Assembly: GCF_023897015.1 (NCBI RefSeq)
Contig: NZ_JAMHFY010000007.1
Coordinates: 1 to 64,000, forward strand
From: Desulfosporosinus nitroreducens
GTDB lineage: Bacteria > Bacillota > Desulfitobacteriia > Desulfitobacteriales > Desulfitobacteriaceae
DNA: 64,000 bases
Direction: 5' to 3'
The notes beneath the pieces are model-generated. The model worked only from the letters and a program-made list of their open reading frames with translations. It was not told the DNA's origin and made no database searches. The translations under genes and the position numbers were made by a program. Shown here in pieces: positions 8,761-16,974 of the stretch (within the stretch, counting starts at the first letter, position 1; every line of letters starts with the position of its first letter).

Positions 8761-9759
8761 CTATAATTCTGCAGCGCTCTCTAACAGCGCCACAAGCAAA
8801 TCCACAGCAGCTTTAACATCACGTGTGTCAATCATTTCAGCCGAGCTGTGAACATATCGCGTCGGTATTGATAACACTCCTGAAGGTACTCCTCCTCTGG
8901 ACAAATGAATAGCTCCAGAATCTGTCCCCCCATACTCTAAAATCTCCCACTGGAAGGGAATGTTTCGTTCAGTGGCAACCGCTGCCATCCAACGCTTAAT
9001 TTGAGGAGAGGTGATCATAGAACGGTCGAGGACTTTGATCCCCACACCACTTCCTAACTTAACAGACATAGTATGTGCTTTAGGAGTATCTCCGGTAGCT
9101 GTGACATCCACAGCAATTGCTAAGTCAGGTTCAAGAGCATAGGCAGCCGTTTTGGCACCGCGAGTCCCAATTTCTTCTTGCGCCGTAAAAACAAACGCCA
9201 ATTCATGGGGGGACTTGGTACGTTTGAAGGCTTCCATTGCTATAAAACAACCAATCCGGTCATCAAGGGCCTTGGCTATAATTCTAGATCCAGATTCCAC
9301 GAAATCTCCCATAAAAACTGCCGTTTCTCCTATGTGAACAATCTGTTCCGCTTCTTCCCGCGAAGATGCACCAATATCCAGATAGAGTTTATCAAGTTTG
9401 AAATCGCTTGGCTTATCTAACTTTTCAACTCCGACTGTTCCTACTCTCCCCTTACTCAACTCAACTCTCTGTCCAACCAAGTTTGGGATGCGCACTCCAC
9501 CGAGGGGGGTAAAACGCAAGAACCCCTCTTGGTCAATATGGGTGATCATCAAGCCGATTTCATCCATATGAGCAGCAACCATGATTTTTTTACCAGTTCC
9601 ATGACGCGTGACGATGAGATTTCCTAAAGTGTCTGTCTTTAGTTCGTCACAATAAGGCCGCAACTGAGTGGATATATATTTCGCGACCAGCTCTTCGGAA
9701 CCTGATGGGCCAAATATCTGTGTTAAGTGTCCGAGCGTGCTATAGTCCAAATTTATCAC
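8761..9759 (-). CDS. M42 family aminopeptidase, copy 3 of 3
   Basis: M42 enzymes are dinuclear metallo-aminopeptidases that usually assemble into dodecameric tetrahedral (TET) particles and trim peptides in the cytosol. All ligand motifs are present: VAAHMDEIGLM, ALDDRIGC, TAQEEIGTRGA, VDVTATGD and RYVHSSAE. The frame is open to a TTG at 9777. The GTG at 9759 lies 6 nt behind AAGGAGG, and 15 nt after the upstream gene, so I prefer it; the protein then starts near INLDYSTLGHLTQIFGPSG, aligned with its two paralogues. Older annotation of relatives reads endoglucanase or FrvX, which should not be copied. Confidence 0.92.
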   Translation of the reverse strand: MINLDYSTLGHLTQIFGPSGSEELVAKYISTQLRPYCDELKTDTLGNLIVTRHGTGKKIMVAAHMDEIGLMITHIDQEGFLRFTPLGGVRIPNLVGQRVELSKGRVGTVGVEKLDKPSDFKLDKLYLDIGASSREEAEQIVHIGETAVFMGDFVESGSRIIAKALDDRIGCFIAMEAFKRTKSPHELAFVFTAQEEIGTRGAKTAAYALEPDLAIAVDVTATGDTPKAHTMSVKLGSGVGIKVLDRSMITSPQIKRWMAAVATERNIPFQWEILEYGGTDSGAIHLSRGGVPSGVLSIPTRYVHSSAEMIDTRDVKAAVDLLVALLESAAEL

Positions 9760-9773
9760 CTTTATCCTCCTTA

Positions 9774-10802
9774 TCAATCACGATAACCCTCAGCATAGGC
9801 GGAAAATCCTTTTAATAGTTCATAAACGAGGTTAAGGCAAGCTGTATAGTCCTTTTCTGAAATCACCGAGGCAAAAGAATGAATGTAGCGACACGGTACA
9901 CTTAAAACAATCGTAGGGATTCCGGCTTTGCTAACATGAATAGGACCGGCGTCATTTGCGCCGCTGCTTCCGCGCCGAAACTGTAAAGGAATTTCCTTTT
10001 GACGAGCGACGTCCGTTACCCATCGGATAAGTTTAGGGCTATAGAGGGTTGCTCTATCCATGAGTGAGCAAGCAGGGCCCTTACCCAACTCGGTAACCCA
10101 TCCCTCTTCTTCGCGATCAGACACATCGGCAGCTACTGTTCCCTCAATAACAATCGCAAAATCCGGAGCAAGGTGATAAGCAGCAACTTTAGCGCCTCGG
10201 AGGCCTGCCTCCTCTTGCACTGTAAACGCAGCAACAAAAGGAAAATCACTGTCTTTCTTCAGCAGGTCTGCCAAGATGGCACACCCTGCCCGATCATCAA
10301 AGGCCTTCCCCTTGTAAAGACCCTCCCCGAAAGGTTCGCATTTCGTCATGAAGTAAGCGTAATCACCCAGTTTCACCTTACCAGAGGTGTCATCTTTAGA
10401 TTTAGCCCCGATATCAATATATAGTTGGTCAAAGGTCAAAGCCTTTTGACGTTCAGATCGTTTTTGTAAATGGATTGCTTTGGCCCCAATGACCCCTGCT
10501 ATGGATTCGTTAATTAGTACGGGTTTGGATACAAGAATTCGGGCATCAATTCCGCCTACAGGCCGAAATTTGAGGAAACCGTCACTGGTTATATCGATGA
10601 TCATCAGCGCGACTTCGTCCATATGAGCAGCAACCATAACCTTTGGACCAGTAAGATGTCCATTTTTCACCGCAATCAAATTTCCCATTTTATCGATGTT
10701 AACGGAGTCGACAAAGGGTTCAATGTGTTGACGCAAAAAATTGCGCACGTGGCTTTCAGCGCCAGAAGTACCATTTAATTCACTTAATCTCTTTAATAAC
10801 AT
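9774..10802 (-). CDS. M42 family aminopeptidase, copy 2 of 3
   Basis: A 342-residue paralogue of its two neighbours. Motifs are VAAHMDEVALM, AFDDRAGC, TVQEEAGLRGA and RYIHSFAS. The fourth ligand motif reads VIEGTVAADV, with Glu where the other two copies have Asp (VDVT, IDVT). This substitution occurs in part of the family and often goes with altered metal or substrate preference, so this copy may have a different specificity. The ATG lies 6 nt behind GGAGGG and overlaps the upstream gene by 10 nt. Confidence 0.92.
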   Translation of the reverse strand: MLLKRLSELNGTSGAESHVRNFLRQHIEPFVDSVNIDKMGNLIAVKNGHLTGPKVMVAAHMDEVALMIIDITSDGFLKFRPVGGIDARILVSKPVLINESIAGVIGAKAIHLQKRSERQKALTFDQLYIDIGAKSKDDTSGKVKLGDYAYFMTKCEPFGEGLYKGKAFDDRAGCAILADLLKKDSDFPFVAAFTVQEEAGLRGAKVAAYHLAPDFAIVIEGTVAADVSDREEEGWVTELGKGPACSLMDRATLYSPKLIRWVTDVARQKEIPLQFRRGSSGANDAGPIHVSKAGIPTIVLSVPCRYIHSFASVISEKDYTACLNLVYELLKGFSAYAEGYRD

Positions 10803-11845
10803 AACAATCCCTCCAGATCGTCCGGTAAGGAGGCTATAAAGTGGGCCAGCAGTTTTCCAGAGTTAACTACATCTTGCATATCGAGAGTTTCCACTGAGGT
10901 ATGCATATACCGCAAGGGAATTGAAATCAGCCCCGTAGGAATCCCCGCTTGGCTTACTTGAATAACCCAAGCGTCCGTTCCAGAATGTCCAGGAATTGGT
11001 TCTATCTGAATGGGTAACCGATGTCCTCGAGCAGTTTCTGAGAGCTGACGATAGATGGCGGGATGAATATTGGGTCCGAGAGCCACTGCAGGCCCCTTAC
11101 CTAAGTCAATGGCGACTTGGCCCTTCGTATCTGGAGTACTAGCGTGAGTAACATCTATTGCCACTGCTAAATCCGGATTAAGCGTATAGGCACTGGTAAT
11201 CGCTCCCCGAATTCCTACTTCCTCCTGGGTTGTCGCTACTGCAATCACATCGTGGCCGTGATGCAGGCGGGAGAGTTCTTCCAAGCAAACCAACATGACC
11301 ACGACCCCGGCGCGATCATCAAACGCTTTCCCCGCTATCACGTTATTAAGTAAAGGATATGTTTCTCGCCTGAGGGTAATGATATCCCCTACTTGAATAA
11401 CCTCATTAAGCTTTGTGGGTGAAAGTCCAACATCAATAGTCATATCCTCCATCTTAACGGCTTGATCCGAATCCAGACTTTCTAATAGGTGTGGAGGCAA
11501 GGAGCCGATAATACCAGGGATAGTCCGGCGCCCATGAATAAGTACTTCTTGGGACAAGAGGGTTCGCTGGTCTACCCCGCCAATGGAGGTAAAGCGCAGA
11601 AACCCATGGGGATCGATCTTTGTTACGATCAGACCGATCTCATCCATATGCGCAGCTATCATTATTTTTTTATTAGGTTTGCTATTCCCTCTTTTAAGAG
11701 TATATACATTGCCAAATGCATCGCATTGCACTTCATCAGTTAACGATTTAAAACGCTCCATAACCAAAGAAGCAATCGAGACTTCGTGACCTGAAACCCC
11801 TGAGCTTATCGATAAACGATTAAGAAATTCTCTCGCACTCCGCAT
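10793..11845 (-). CDS. M42 family aminopeptidase, copy 1 of 3
   Basis: First gene of the three-gene operon. It has the complete M42 ligand set: IAAHMDEIGLI, AFDDRAGV, TTQEEVGIRGA, IDVTHAST and RYMHTSVE. The frame is open to a TTG at 11893, but the paralogues begin 4-12 residues before the motif L-x-x-L-S-x-x-x-G-x-S/T-G, which points to the ATG at 11845 (MRSAREFLNRLSISSGVSG). No site has a strong ribosome binding site; GTG at 11869 and TTG at 11860 behind GGGAGAAGG are alternatives. The next gene overlaps its 3' end. Confidence 0.88.
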   Translation of the reverse strand: MRSAREFLNRLSISSGVSGHEVSIASLVMERFKSLTDEVQCDAFGNVYTLKRGNSKPNKKIMIAAHMDEIGLIVTKIDPHGFLRFTSIGGVDQRTLLSQEVLIHGRRTIPGIIGSLPPHLLESLDSDQAVKMEDMTIDVGLSPTKLNEVIQVGDIITLRRETYPLLNNVIAGKAFDDRAGVVVMLVCLEELSRLHHGHDVIAVATTQEEVGIRGAITSAYTLNPDLAVAIDVTHASTPDTKGQVAIDLGKGPAVALGPNIHPAIYRQLSETARGHRLPIQIEPIPGHSGTDAWVIQVSQAGIPTGLISIPLRYMHTSVETLDMQDVVNSGKLLAHFIASLPDDLEGLLCY

Positions 11846-11893
11846 TTGCTCGTTGATCAAACGATACACCTTCTCCCGAAAAAACTGCTTCAA

Positions 11894-12219
11894 TGTCGTA
11901 ATGTTTATATATTACTTCGATTTTTAATTCAGAATAACCTGCAAAATCATTCTTCCAAACAATGCAGGATCTTCTTTAAAGAGCTTTTAAGATTCACTAA
12001 AATAGATCCAGCAAACGAACGAATGATATTTTATAGAGAATATACGTATGTCCCTTTCTTTTAAAAGTAATTAAATATACCTCAATTCTGTCTTTCAATT
12101 CATTCTTTTCTGAATTGGAGAACTTCTCTAAATCCAAACTACTAGGTTCAAAAAAGTTGTATAATTAGATTATTGTTGTGAAAGTAAACACATACTACTT
12201 GAATTAGAGGTAAGAAATA
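11894..12219. other. Divergent intergenic region, peptidase operon / PQ-loop gene
   Basis: About 325 bp, AT-rich, between divergent genes. It should contain two promoters. A TATAAT at 12160-12165, 54 bp before the PQ-loop gene, is a candidate -10 but has no good -35 at the right distance. Nothing else recognisable. Confidence 0.4.
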
Positions 12220-12531
12220 ATGAGTATCTTTGAAGTCATTATGTTGATTTGTTTTGGCGCAGCTTGGCCCCTTTCCATTTATAAGTCTTACACCTCCCGA
12301 TCCACCGCAGGTAAAAGCCTAGCTTTTCTAATTGTTATCCTTTTTGGATATGTTGCTGGAATTTTACATAAAGTTTTTAATCAGTACGATGTGGTTGTAT
12401 ATTTATACCTGCTGAATTTCATAATGGTTTTAACCGACCTTTTGATTTACTTACGCAACCGACGAATGAGCACTACTCCCTCCCACCGTCATAATTCAAA
12501 AACATCCCCTCCTGCAGTATCAGCTAAATAA
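12220..12531 (+). CDS. PQ-loop / SemiSWEET-like small membrane protein
   Basis: A 103-residue protein with three predicted membrane helices (about 4-22, 33-52 and 57-77) and a hydrophilic tail rich in Ser, Thr and Pro. The segment WPLSIYKSYTSRSTAGKSLA resembles a PQ-loop motif (proline at the end of helix 1, then a basic loop and a G-x-S turn), as in bacterial SemiSWEET sugar transporters, which have three helices and about 90 residues and work as dimers. It precedes the trehalose block but has its own terminator. Sugar transport is only a suggestion. Confidence 0.6.
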   Translation: MSIFEVIMLICFGAAWPLSIYKSYTSRSTAGKSLAFLIVILFGYVAGILHKVFNQYDVVVYLYLLNFIMVLTDLLIYLRNRRMSTTPSHRHNSKTSPPAVSAK

Positions 12532-12539
12532 AGATGAAA

Positions 12540-12585
12540 AACCCTCCCGTGGCCGTGATATCCGGAAACAGGGAGGGTTCTTTAC
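12540..12585 (+). terminator. Terminator after the PQ-loop gene
   Basis: A 9-bp perfect stem (AACCCTCCC at 12540-12548, GGGAGGGTT at 12571-12579) with a 22-nt loop, followed by TTCTTT. It begins 8 bp after the stop codon. Confidence 0.85.
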
Positions 12586-12950
12586 TTCTCAACTTCTGGT
12601 TTCGCCAGGTCGTACCACTTTTTCCATTTCCAATTTGACTGATACTAATCATGGATTAGATAGGCATGCAAAAATGAACTCTGCCCCTGCTCACCGTTAT
12701 AATAGCTGGACAGCAAGCAACTTAAATGTTATTATTAAGTTGTTAGGAAAATTTAGTAAAATTAGTTTATTAGGTTTCCCAGGGTTTAACACACGCTATT
12801 AAATCTTCTTAGCCTGCGCTATTGACTATACTTAACCAAGGATTGATGACCTTGCGGAACCGCCTAACGCGGTTCCTTTGTTTTTAATAATGAAGAACAA
12901 TCCAGGATAAATAAGCTTAGAACGGAGATAAGGGAAGGTAGAAAGGAGAG
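12586..12950. other. Leader region upstream of the trehalose operon
   Basis: About 365 bp without a credible ORF. It contains a possible -10 (TATAAT near 12693) and ends with a separate intrinsic terminator (12856-12885) located before, not after, a gene. A transcript of roughly 180 nt could run between them, as a small RNA or an attenuated leader. I could not match it to a riboswitch class. Confidence 0.4.
12856..12885 (+). terminator. Intrinsic terminator in the otsAB leader
   Basis: An 8-bp perfect stem (GGAACCGC at 12856-12863, GCGGTTCC at 12869-12876), a 5-nt loop and the run TTTGTTTTT. It lies 72 bp upstream of the otsAB start on the same strand and about 270 bp after the previous gene's own terminator, so it can end either a small RNA or a conditional leader. 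Confidence 0.8.
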
Positions 12951-12956
12951 ATGTTC

Positions 12957-15179
12957 ATGAGATTACTCATTGTTTCGAACAGGTTGCCGTTAAACGGGGT
13001 TCAACAGAACGGCAAACTCATCTTTGAGCAAAGCGCGGGGGGGCTTGTCTCTGGCTTGAGCGCCTATTTAGATTCCTTAAAAAGTACTTCGGCCCAAGAC
13101 ATAGAGTATATCTGGATAGGGTGGCCTGGAATCACTGTGCCTGACAAGATGCAACCCGAAGTAAAGAGCGTTTTAAGCGATCTCTGCGCGTCTCCCGTAT
13201 TCTTATCCGAAGAAGCTATGGACAAATTTTATCTGGGTTTTTGCAACAAGATTATTTGGCCTTTGTTTCACTATTTCCCCACCTATACTGTTTATGACAA
13301 GGATTATTGGTTCCAATACCAAGACGTTAACAAGATCTTTAGAGATGCCGTGTTAGAGGTCATCAAGCCAGGGGATATCATCTGGGTGCACGATTACCAC
13401 CTTATGCTCCTGCCAAGCTTGCTTCGGGAGAAACTTCCCCATACTCCCATTGGCTTTTTTCTGCATATTCCGTTTCCATCCTATGAACTCTATCGACTGT
13501 TGCCTGCTGCCTGGGGGAGTGAAATCCTGCGCGGGCTCTTAGGAGCTAATCTCATAGGCTTTCACACTCAGGAATATGCCCAGTACTTTTTACGGTCGAC
13601 GCTTCGAATTTTAGGACATGAACATAAACTTGGGCAAATCCTATCCCAGGATCATGCTGTTAAAGTTGATGCCTTTCCCATGGGAATTGACTTTCAAAGA
13701 TACCACTCAATTCCCTCTGGTTCAGAGTTCGGACATAACTTGAAGGAACTGGAGCAATTACTTCATGGCTTTAAGGCTATTCTTTCGGTGGACCGCTTGG
13801 ACTACAGTAAAGGCATCAGCAATCGTCTCCAAGGCTACAAATTGTTTTTGGAGACTAATCCCCAGTGGTGTGAGCAAGTAGTACTGCTCATGATCGTAGT
13901 TCCTTCCCGCGTTGGAGTTGAACATTACCAGCAGATGAAACGACAGATTGATGAACTTGTGGGCGAGATAAATGGTCGCTTCGGCACTCTGAATTGGACC
14001 CCCATTATCTACCAATATAAGCATTTGCCGCTTGACTCTCTGCTGGCCATGTACCGACAAAGTGACGTCGCATTAATTACTCCCTTAAGAGATGGGATGA
14101 ACCTAATTGCTAAAGAATATGTGGCTGCACGGACTGATCAAACTGGAGTACTTATTCTGAGCGAAATGGCAGGTGCCGCCAAAGAATTAGGAGAGGCTCT
14201 GATCATTAATCCCAACAACCTAGAAGCAATTTCTGGAGCATTACAACAAGCTTTAGCAATGCCTGAGACAGAGCAGAAAAAGCGCAACCAAGTCATGCAA
14301 CATCGTCTTAAAGGGTATGATGTTGTGCGTTGGTCAGGTGACTTTATTCAGGAACTTTTGCAGGTCCAGAAAGATCAATTTTTCACCCTCCCCTTGGACC
14401 AGCACAAACAGGCCTTACTCACTGCTTTTCATCAGGCCGATAAACGCTTGTTGCTTCTAGACTATGACGGAACTCTGGTGCCATTTACAAACAATCCTGA
14501 CCAAGCCAAGCCTGATCAGGAACTTTTGGATCTTCTAAAGGATTTAGCAAAAGCGGGTACGGAAGTTGTTATTATTAGTGGCAGGGATCGTGGAATCCTT
14601 GAAACTTGGCTGGGCTTTTTAAATATTACACTGGTGGGGGAGCATGGAGCATGGCTTAAAAGACGGGGAGAGCAGTGGAGTTTAAGCAAACCTCTAGTTA
14701 ACTCCTGGAAACGCCAGCTCATGCCGATGCTCGAAATGTATACCGACAGACTCCCTGGTTCATTTATTGAAGAGAAGGAATTCTCTCTGGCTTGGCACTT
14801 CCGTCAAGCTAATTCGGAGCTTAGCGCCGCCTGCGCACGAGAACTCATGGACGAATTGGTGGCTTTCACTTCCAACGTAGATATTCATATACTACAAGGC
14901 AATAAAGTTATTGAAGTAAGAAATTCTGAGGTGACAAAAGGCTCAACTGGCCTCTCTCTTGCTCTGAAACAAGACTATGATTTTATTCTGGCTATCGGGG
15001 ATGATACTACGGATGAGGACTTGTTTGCCATTCTAGCACTTGAGCATTCTTGGCCCGGGGTTTTGGCGCCTAAAAAGTTTACCATTCGGGTTGGCACAGA
15101 CAAATCTCAAGCCAGCTACTTTCTGCCAAATTATGTGAAAGTGAGGAAAGTGCTTCAGGAACTGGCTGACATGGAATAA
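12957..15179 (+). CDS. otsAB: Bifunctional trehalose-6-phosphate synthase/phosphatase
   Basis: A fusion of about 740 residues. Residues 1-465 are a GT20 glycosyltransferase (OtsA) that joins UDP-glucose and glucose-6-phosphate. Motifs are RLLIVSNRLP at the start, WVHDYHLMLLP, GFFLHIPFPSYE, VDRLDYSKGI and LRDGMNLIAKEYVA. Residues 490-740 are a HAD phosphatase (OtsB) with LLLDYDGTLVPF, VVIISGRD, VGEHGAW and AIGDDTTDEDLF. One polypeptide can thus make trehalose, a compatible solute often linked to desiccation, osmotic stress and sporulation. The ATG at 12957 is 8 nt behind AAGGAGAG; the ATG at 12951 is too close. The GH13 gene follows after 24 nt. Confidence 0.95.
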   Translation: MRLLIVSNRLPLNGVQQNGKLIFEQSAGGLVSGLSAYLDSLKSTSAQDIEYIWIGWPGITVPDKMQPEVKSVLSDLCASPVFLSEEAMDKFYLGFCNKIIWPLFHYFPTYTVYDKDYWFQYQDVNKIFRDAVLEVIKPGDIIWVHDYHLMLLPSLLREKLPHTPIGFFLHIPFPSYELYRLLPAAWGSEILRGLLGANLIGFHTQEYAQYFLRSTLRILGHEHKLGQILSQDHAVKVDAFPMGIDFQRYHSIPSGSEFGHNLKELEQLLHGFKAILSVDRLDYSKGISNRLQGYKLFLETNPQWCEQVVLLMIVVPSRVGVEHYQQMKRQIDELVGEINGRFGTLNWTPIIYQYKHLPLDSLLAMYRQSDVALITPLRDGMNLIAKEYVAARTDQTGVLILSEMAGAAKELGEALIINPNNLEAISGALQQALAMPETEQKKRNQVMQHRLKGYDVVRWSGDFIQELLQVQKDQFFTLPLDQHKQALLTAFHQADKRLLLLDYDGTLVPFTNNPDQAKPDQELLDLLKDLAKAGTEVVIISGRDRGILETWLGFLNITLVGEHGAWLKRRGEQWSLSKPLVNSWKRQLMPMLEMYTDRLPGSFIEEKEFSLAWHFRQANSELSAACARELMDELVAFTSNVDIHILQGNKVIEVRNSEVTKGSTGLSLALKQDYDFILAIGDDTTDEDLFAILALEHSWPGVLAPKKFTIRVGTDKSQASYFLPNYVKVRKVLQELADME

Positions 15180-15203
15180 AGAACAATTGGAGGATTGGCC
15201 TTA

Positions 15204-16898
15204 ATGCCTAAAAAAAAGTGGTGGAAAGAAAGTGTCGTTTACCAAATCTATCCCCGTAGCTTTAAAGACAGCAACGGGGACGGCACCGGAGACCTTAAGG
15301 GAATCATCTCCAAGCTTGATTACCTGCTGTACTTGGGGGTTAACGTGCTCTGGCTCTGCCCAGTTTATCATTCTCCCAATGTGGATAATGGGTATGATAT
15401 CAGTGATTACAGGGGAATCATGGATGAAATGGGTACCATGGCTGACTGGGAGGAACTGCGGGATGGACTGCACAGCCGCGGCATGAAGTTAGTGATGGAT
15501 CTAGTCGTCAATCACACTTCAGACCAACACCGTTGGTTTCAAGAGTCTCGCTCAAGCAAAGACAGCCCCTACCGCAGTTACTATATTTGGCGACCAGGCA
15601 AAGACGGCAAAGAGCCCAATAACTGGTCCTCAGAATTCGGCGGTTCCGCTTGGGAGTATGATGCCTTGACCGGAGAGTATTATTTGCACGTCTTTTCCAA
15701 AAATCAACCCGATCTTAATTGGGAAAATAAAACGGTACGTTATGAAATCTACGATATGATGAGGTGGTGGCTGGATAAGGGGGTTGATGGGTTTCGCATG
15801 GATGTGATCAACATGATCGCTAAACACCCTGACCTGCCTGATGCCCCATCCGTTGACAGCTCTCCTTATCAATGGGGAGGCCAGTTCTTTATTAACGGAC
15901 CCCGCTTGCGGTATTACCTCAGAGAAATGTACGTTAAAGTTTTGTCTAAATACGATATTATGACCGTGGGGGAAACCCGTTGGGTCGACGCAGATATGGC
16001 GCGCATTTTTGTCGATGAGTACCGCCATGAACTGAATATGCTCTTTCACTTTGAGCTTTTAGAACTAGATTACGGACCCAGCGGCAAGTGGGAGAAAAAA
16101 GCCTGGGAACTTTCGGACTTTAAGCGCATCCTCAGTGACTGGCAAAAGAAACTCGCTGACAGCGGCTGGAACAGCCTCTTCCTCAGCAATCACGACCATC
16201 CCCGCATGGTTTCCCGTTTTGGCAATGATAGCACCTACAGAGTGGAGTCGGCAAAGATGCTCGCGACGTTGCTTCATACCCTCCAAGGGACACCTTACAT
16301 ATATCAAGGAGAAGAAATCGGCATGACCAATGTCCGTTTCCCATGTATTGAACATTATCGAGACATCGAAACTCTCAACATGTATGAAGAAGGTCTGAAG
16401 AATTCCAAAGACCTGAAGGAATTAACGGAAGTAATTTGTGAAAAGGGTCGGGACAACGCCCGCACCCCGATGCAGTGGAATGACAGTTCTCAAGCCGGCT
16501 TTACGGAAGGAACTCCTTGGATTAGTGTAAATCCTAATTATCAGGAAATCAATGTAGAGCAAGCCCAGCAAGATCAAAACTCTATCTTGCACTATTACCG
16601 CAAGCTTATCGACCTGCGCCGCCGATATCCCCTCTTGGTGTACGGGGATTATCGGCTGATTTTGCATAAACATACCCAAATTTATTCTTATCTGCGTCAT
16701 TGGGAAGAAGAAACTCTCTTGGTTATTCTGAATTTCTTTGAGGAGAGTGCCGTTTTTACCCTTCCGGAAAGAGTCACCTTTAAAACTGGCAGACTGCTGA
16801 TTGCCAATTACTCAGACATTAACGAAAAAATTGTTGCGGAAGACCTTAATGAACTCTCCCTGCGCCCATACGAAGCGCGTGTATATTTGCTTGATTAG
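15204..16898 (+). CDS. GH13 alpha-glucosidase (oligo-1,6-glucosidase / trehalose-phosphate hydrolase type)
   Basis: A 564-residue GH13 enzyme, probably subfamily 31 or close. It begins with WWKESVVYQIYPRSFKDSNG. The catalytic triad is D200 in GFRMDVIN, E257 in TVGETRW and D331 in LSNHDHPR, nearly the positions known for Bacillus oligo-1,6-glucosidase. Val after the nucleophile is the residue associated with alpha-1,6 specificity there. There is no signal peptide, so it acts in the cytosol. Being in an operon with otsAB and hexokinase, it may release glucose from trehalose, trehalose-6-phosphate, isomaltose or sucrose; sequence alone cannot decide. ATG is 10 nt behind GGAGG. Confidence 0.9.
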   Translation: MPKKKWWKESVVYQIYPRSFKDSNGDGTGDLKGIISKLDYLLYLGVNVLWLCPVYHSPNVDNGYDISDYRGIMDEMGTMADWEELRDGLHSRGMKLVMDLVVNHTSDQHRWFQESRSSKDSPYRSYYIWRPGKDGKEPNNWSSEFGGSAWEYDALTGEYYLHVFSKNQPDLNWENKTVRYEIYDMMRWWLDKGVDGFRMDVINMIAKHPDLPDAPSVDSSPYQWGGQFFINGPRLRYYLREMYVKVLSKYDIMTVGETRWVDADMARIFVDEYRHELNMLFHFELLELDYGPSGKWEKKAWELSDFKRILSDWQKKLADSGWNSLFLSNHDHPRMVSRFGNDSTYRVESAKMLATLLHTLQGTPYIYQGEEIGMTNVRFPCIEHYRDIETLNMYEEGLKNSKDLKELTEVICEKGRDNARTPMQWNDSSQAGFTEGTPWISVNPNYQEINVEQAQQDQNSILHYYRKLIDLRRRYPLLVYGDYRLILHKHTQIYSYLRHWEEETLLVILNFFEESAVFTLPERVTFKTGRLLIANYSDINEKIVAEDLNELSLRPYEARVYLLD

Positions 16899-16974
16899 CA
16901 ATACAGTCCTAAAACTGAGAAACATCGATTGTTCGGGGGAAGTTGAGTCCATAGGAAGGAAGGATGTATGAGTT

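Noticed and set aside
12640-12885. T-box riboswitch upstream of otsAB
   Set aside because: The terminator contains GGAACCGC, which recalls a T-box antiterminator, but the conserved AGGGTGG-type T-box sequence and a specifier loop are missing, and the downstream genes are not amino-acid genes.
15201-16700. Long minus-strand frames inside the GH13 gene
   Set aside because: They lie entirely opposite a well-supported glycosidase gene and show no domain; typical shadow frames.
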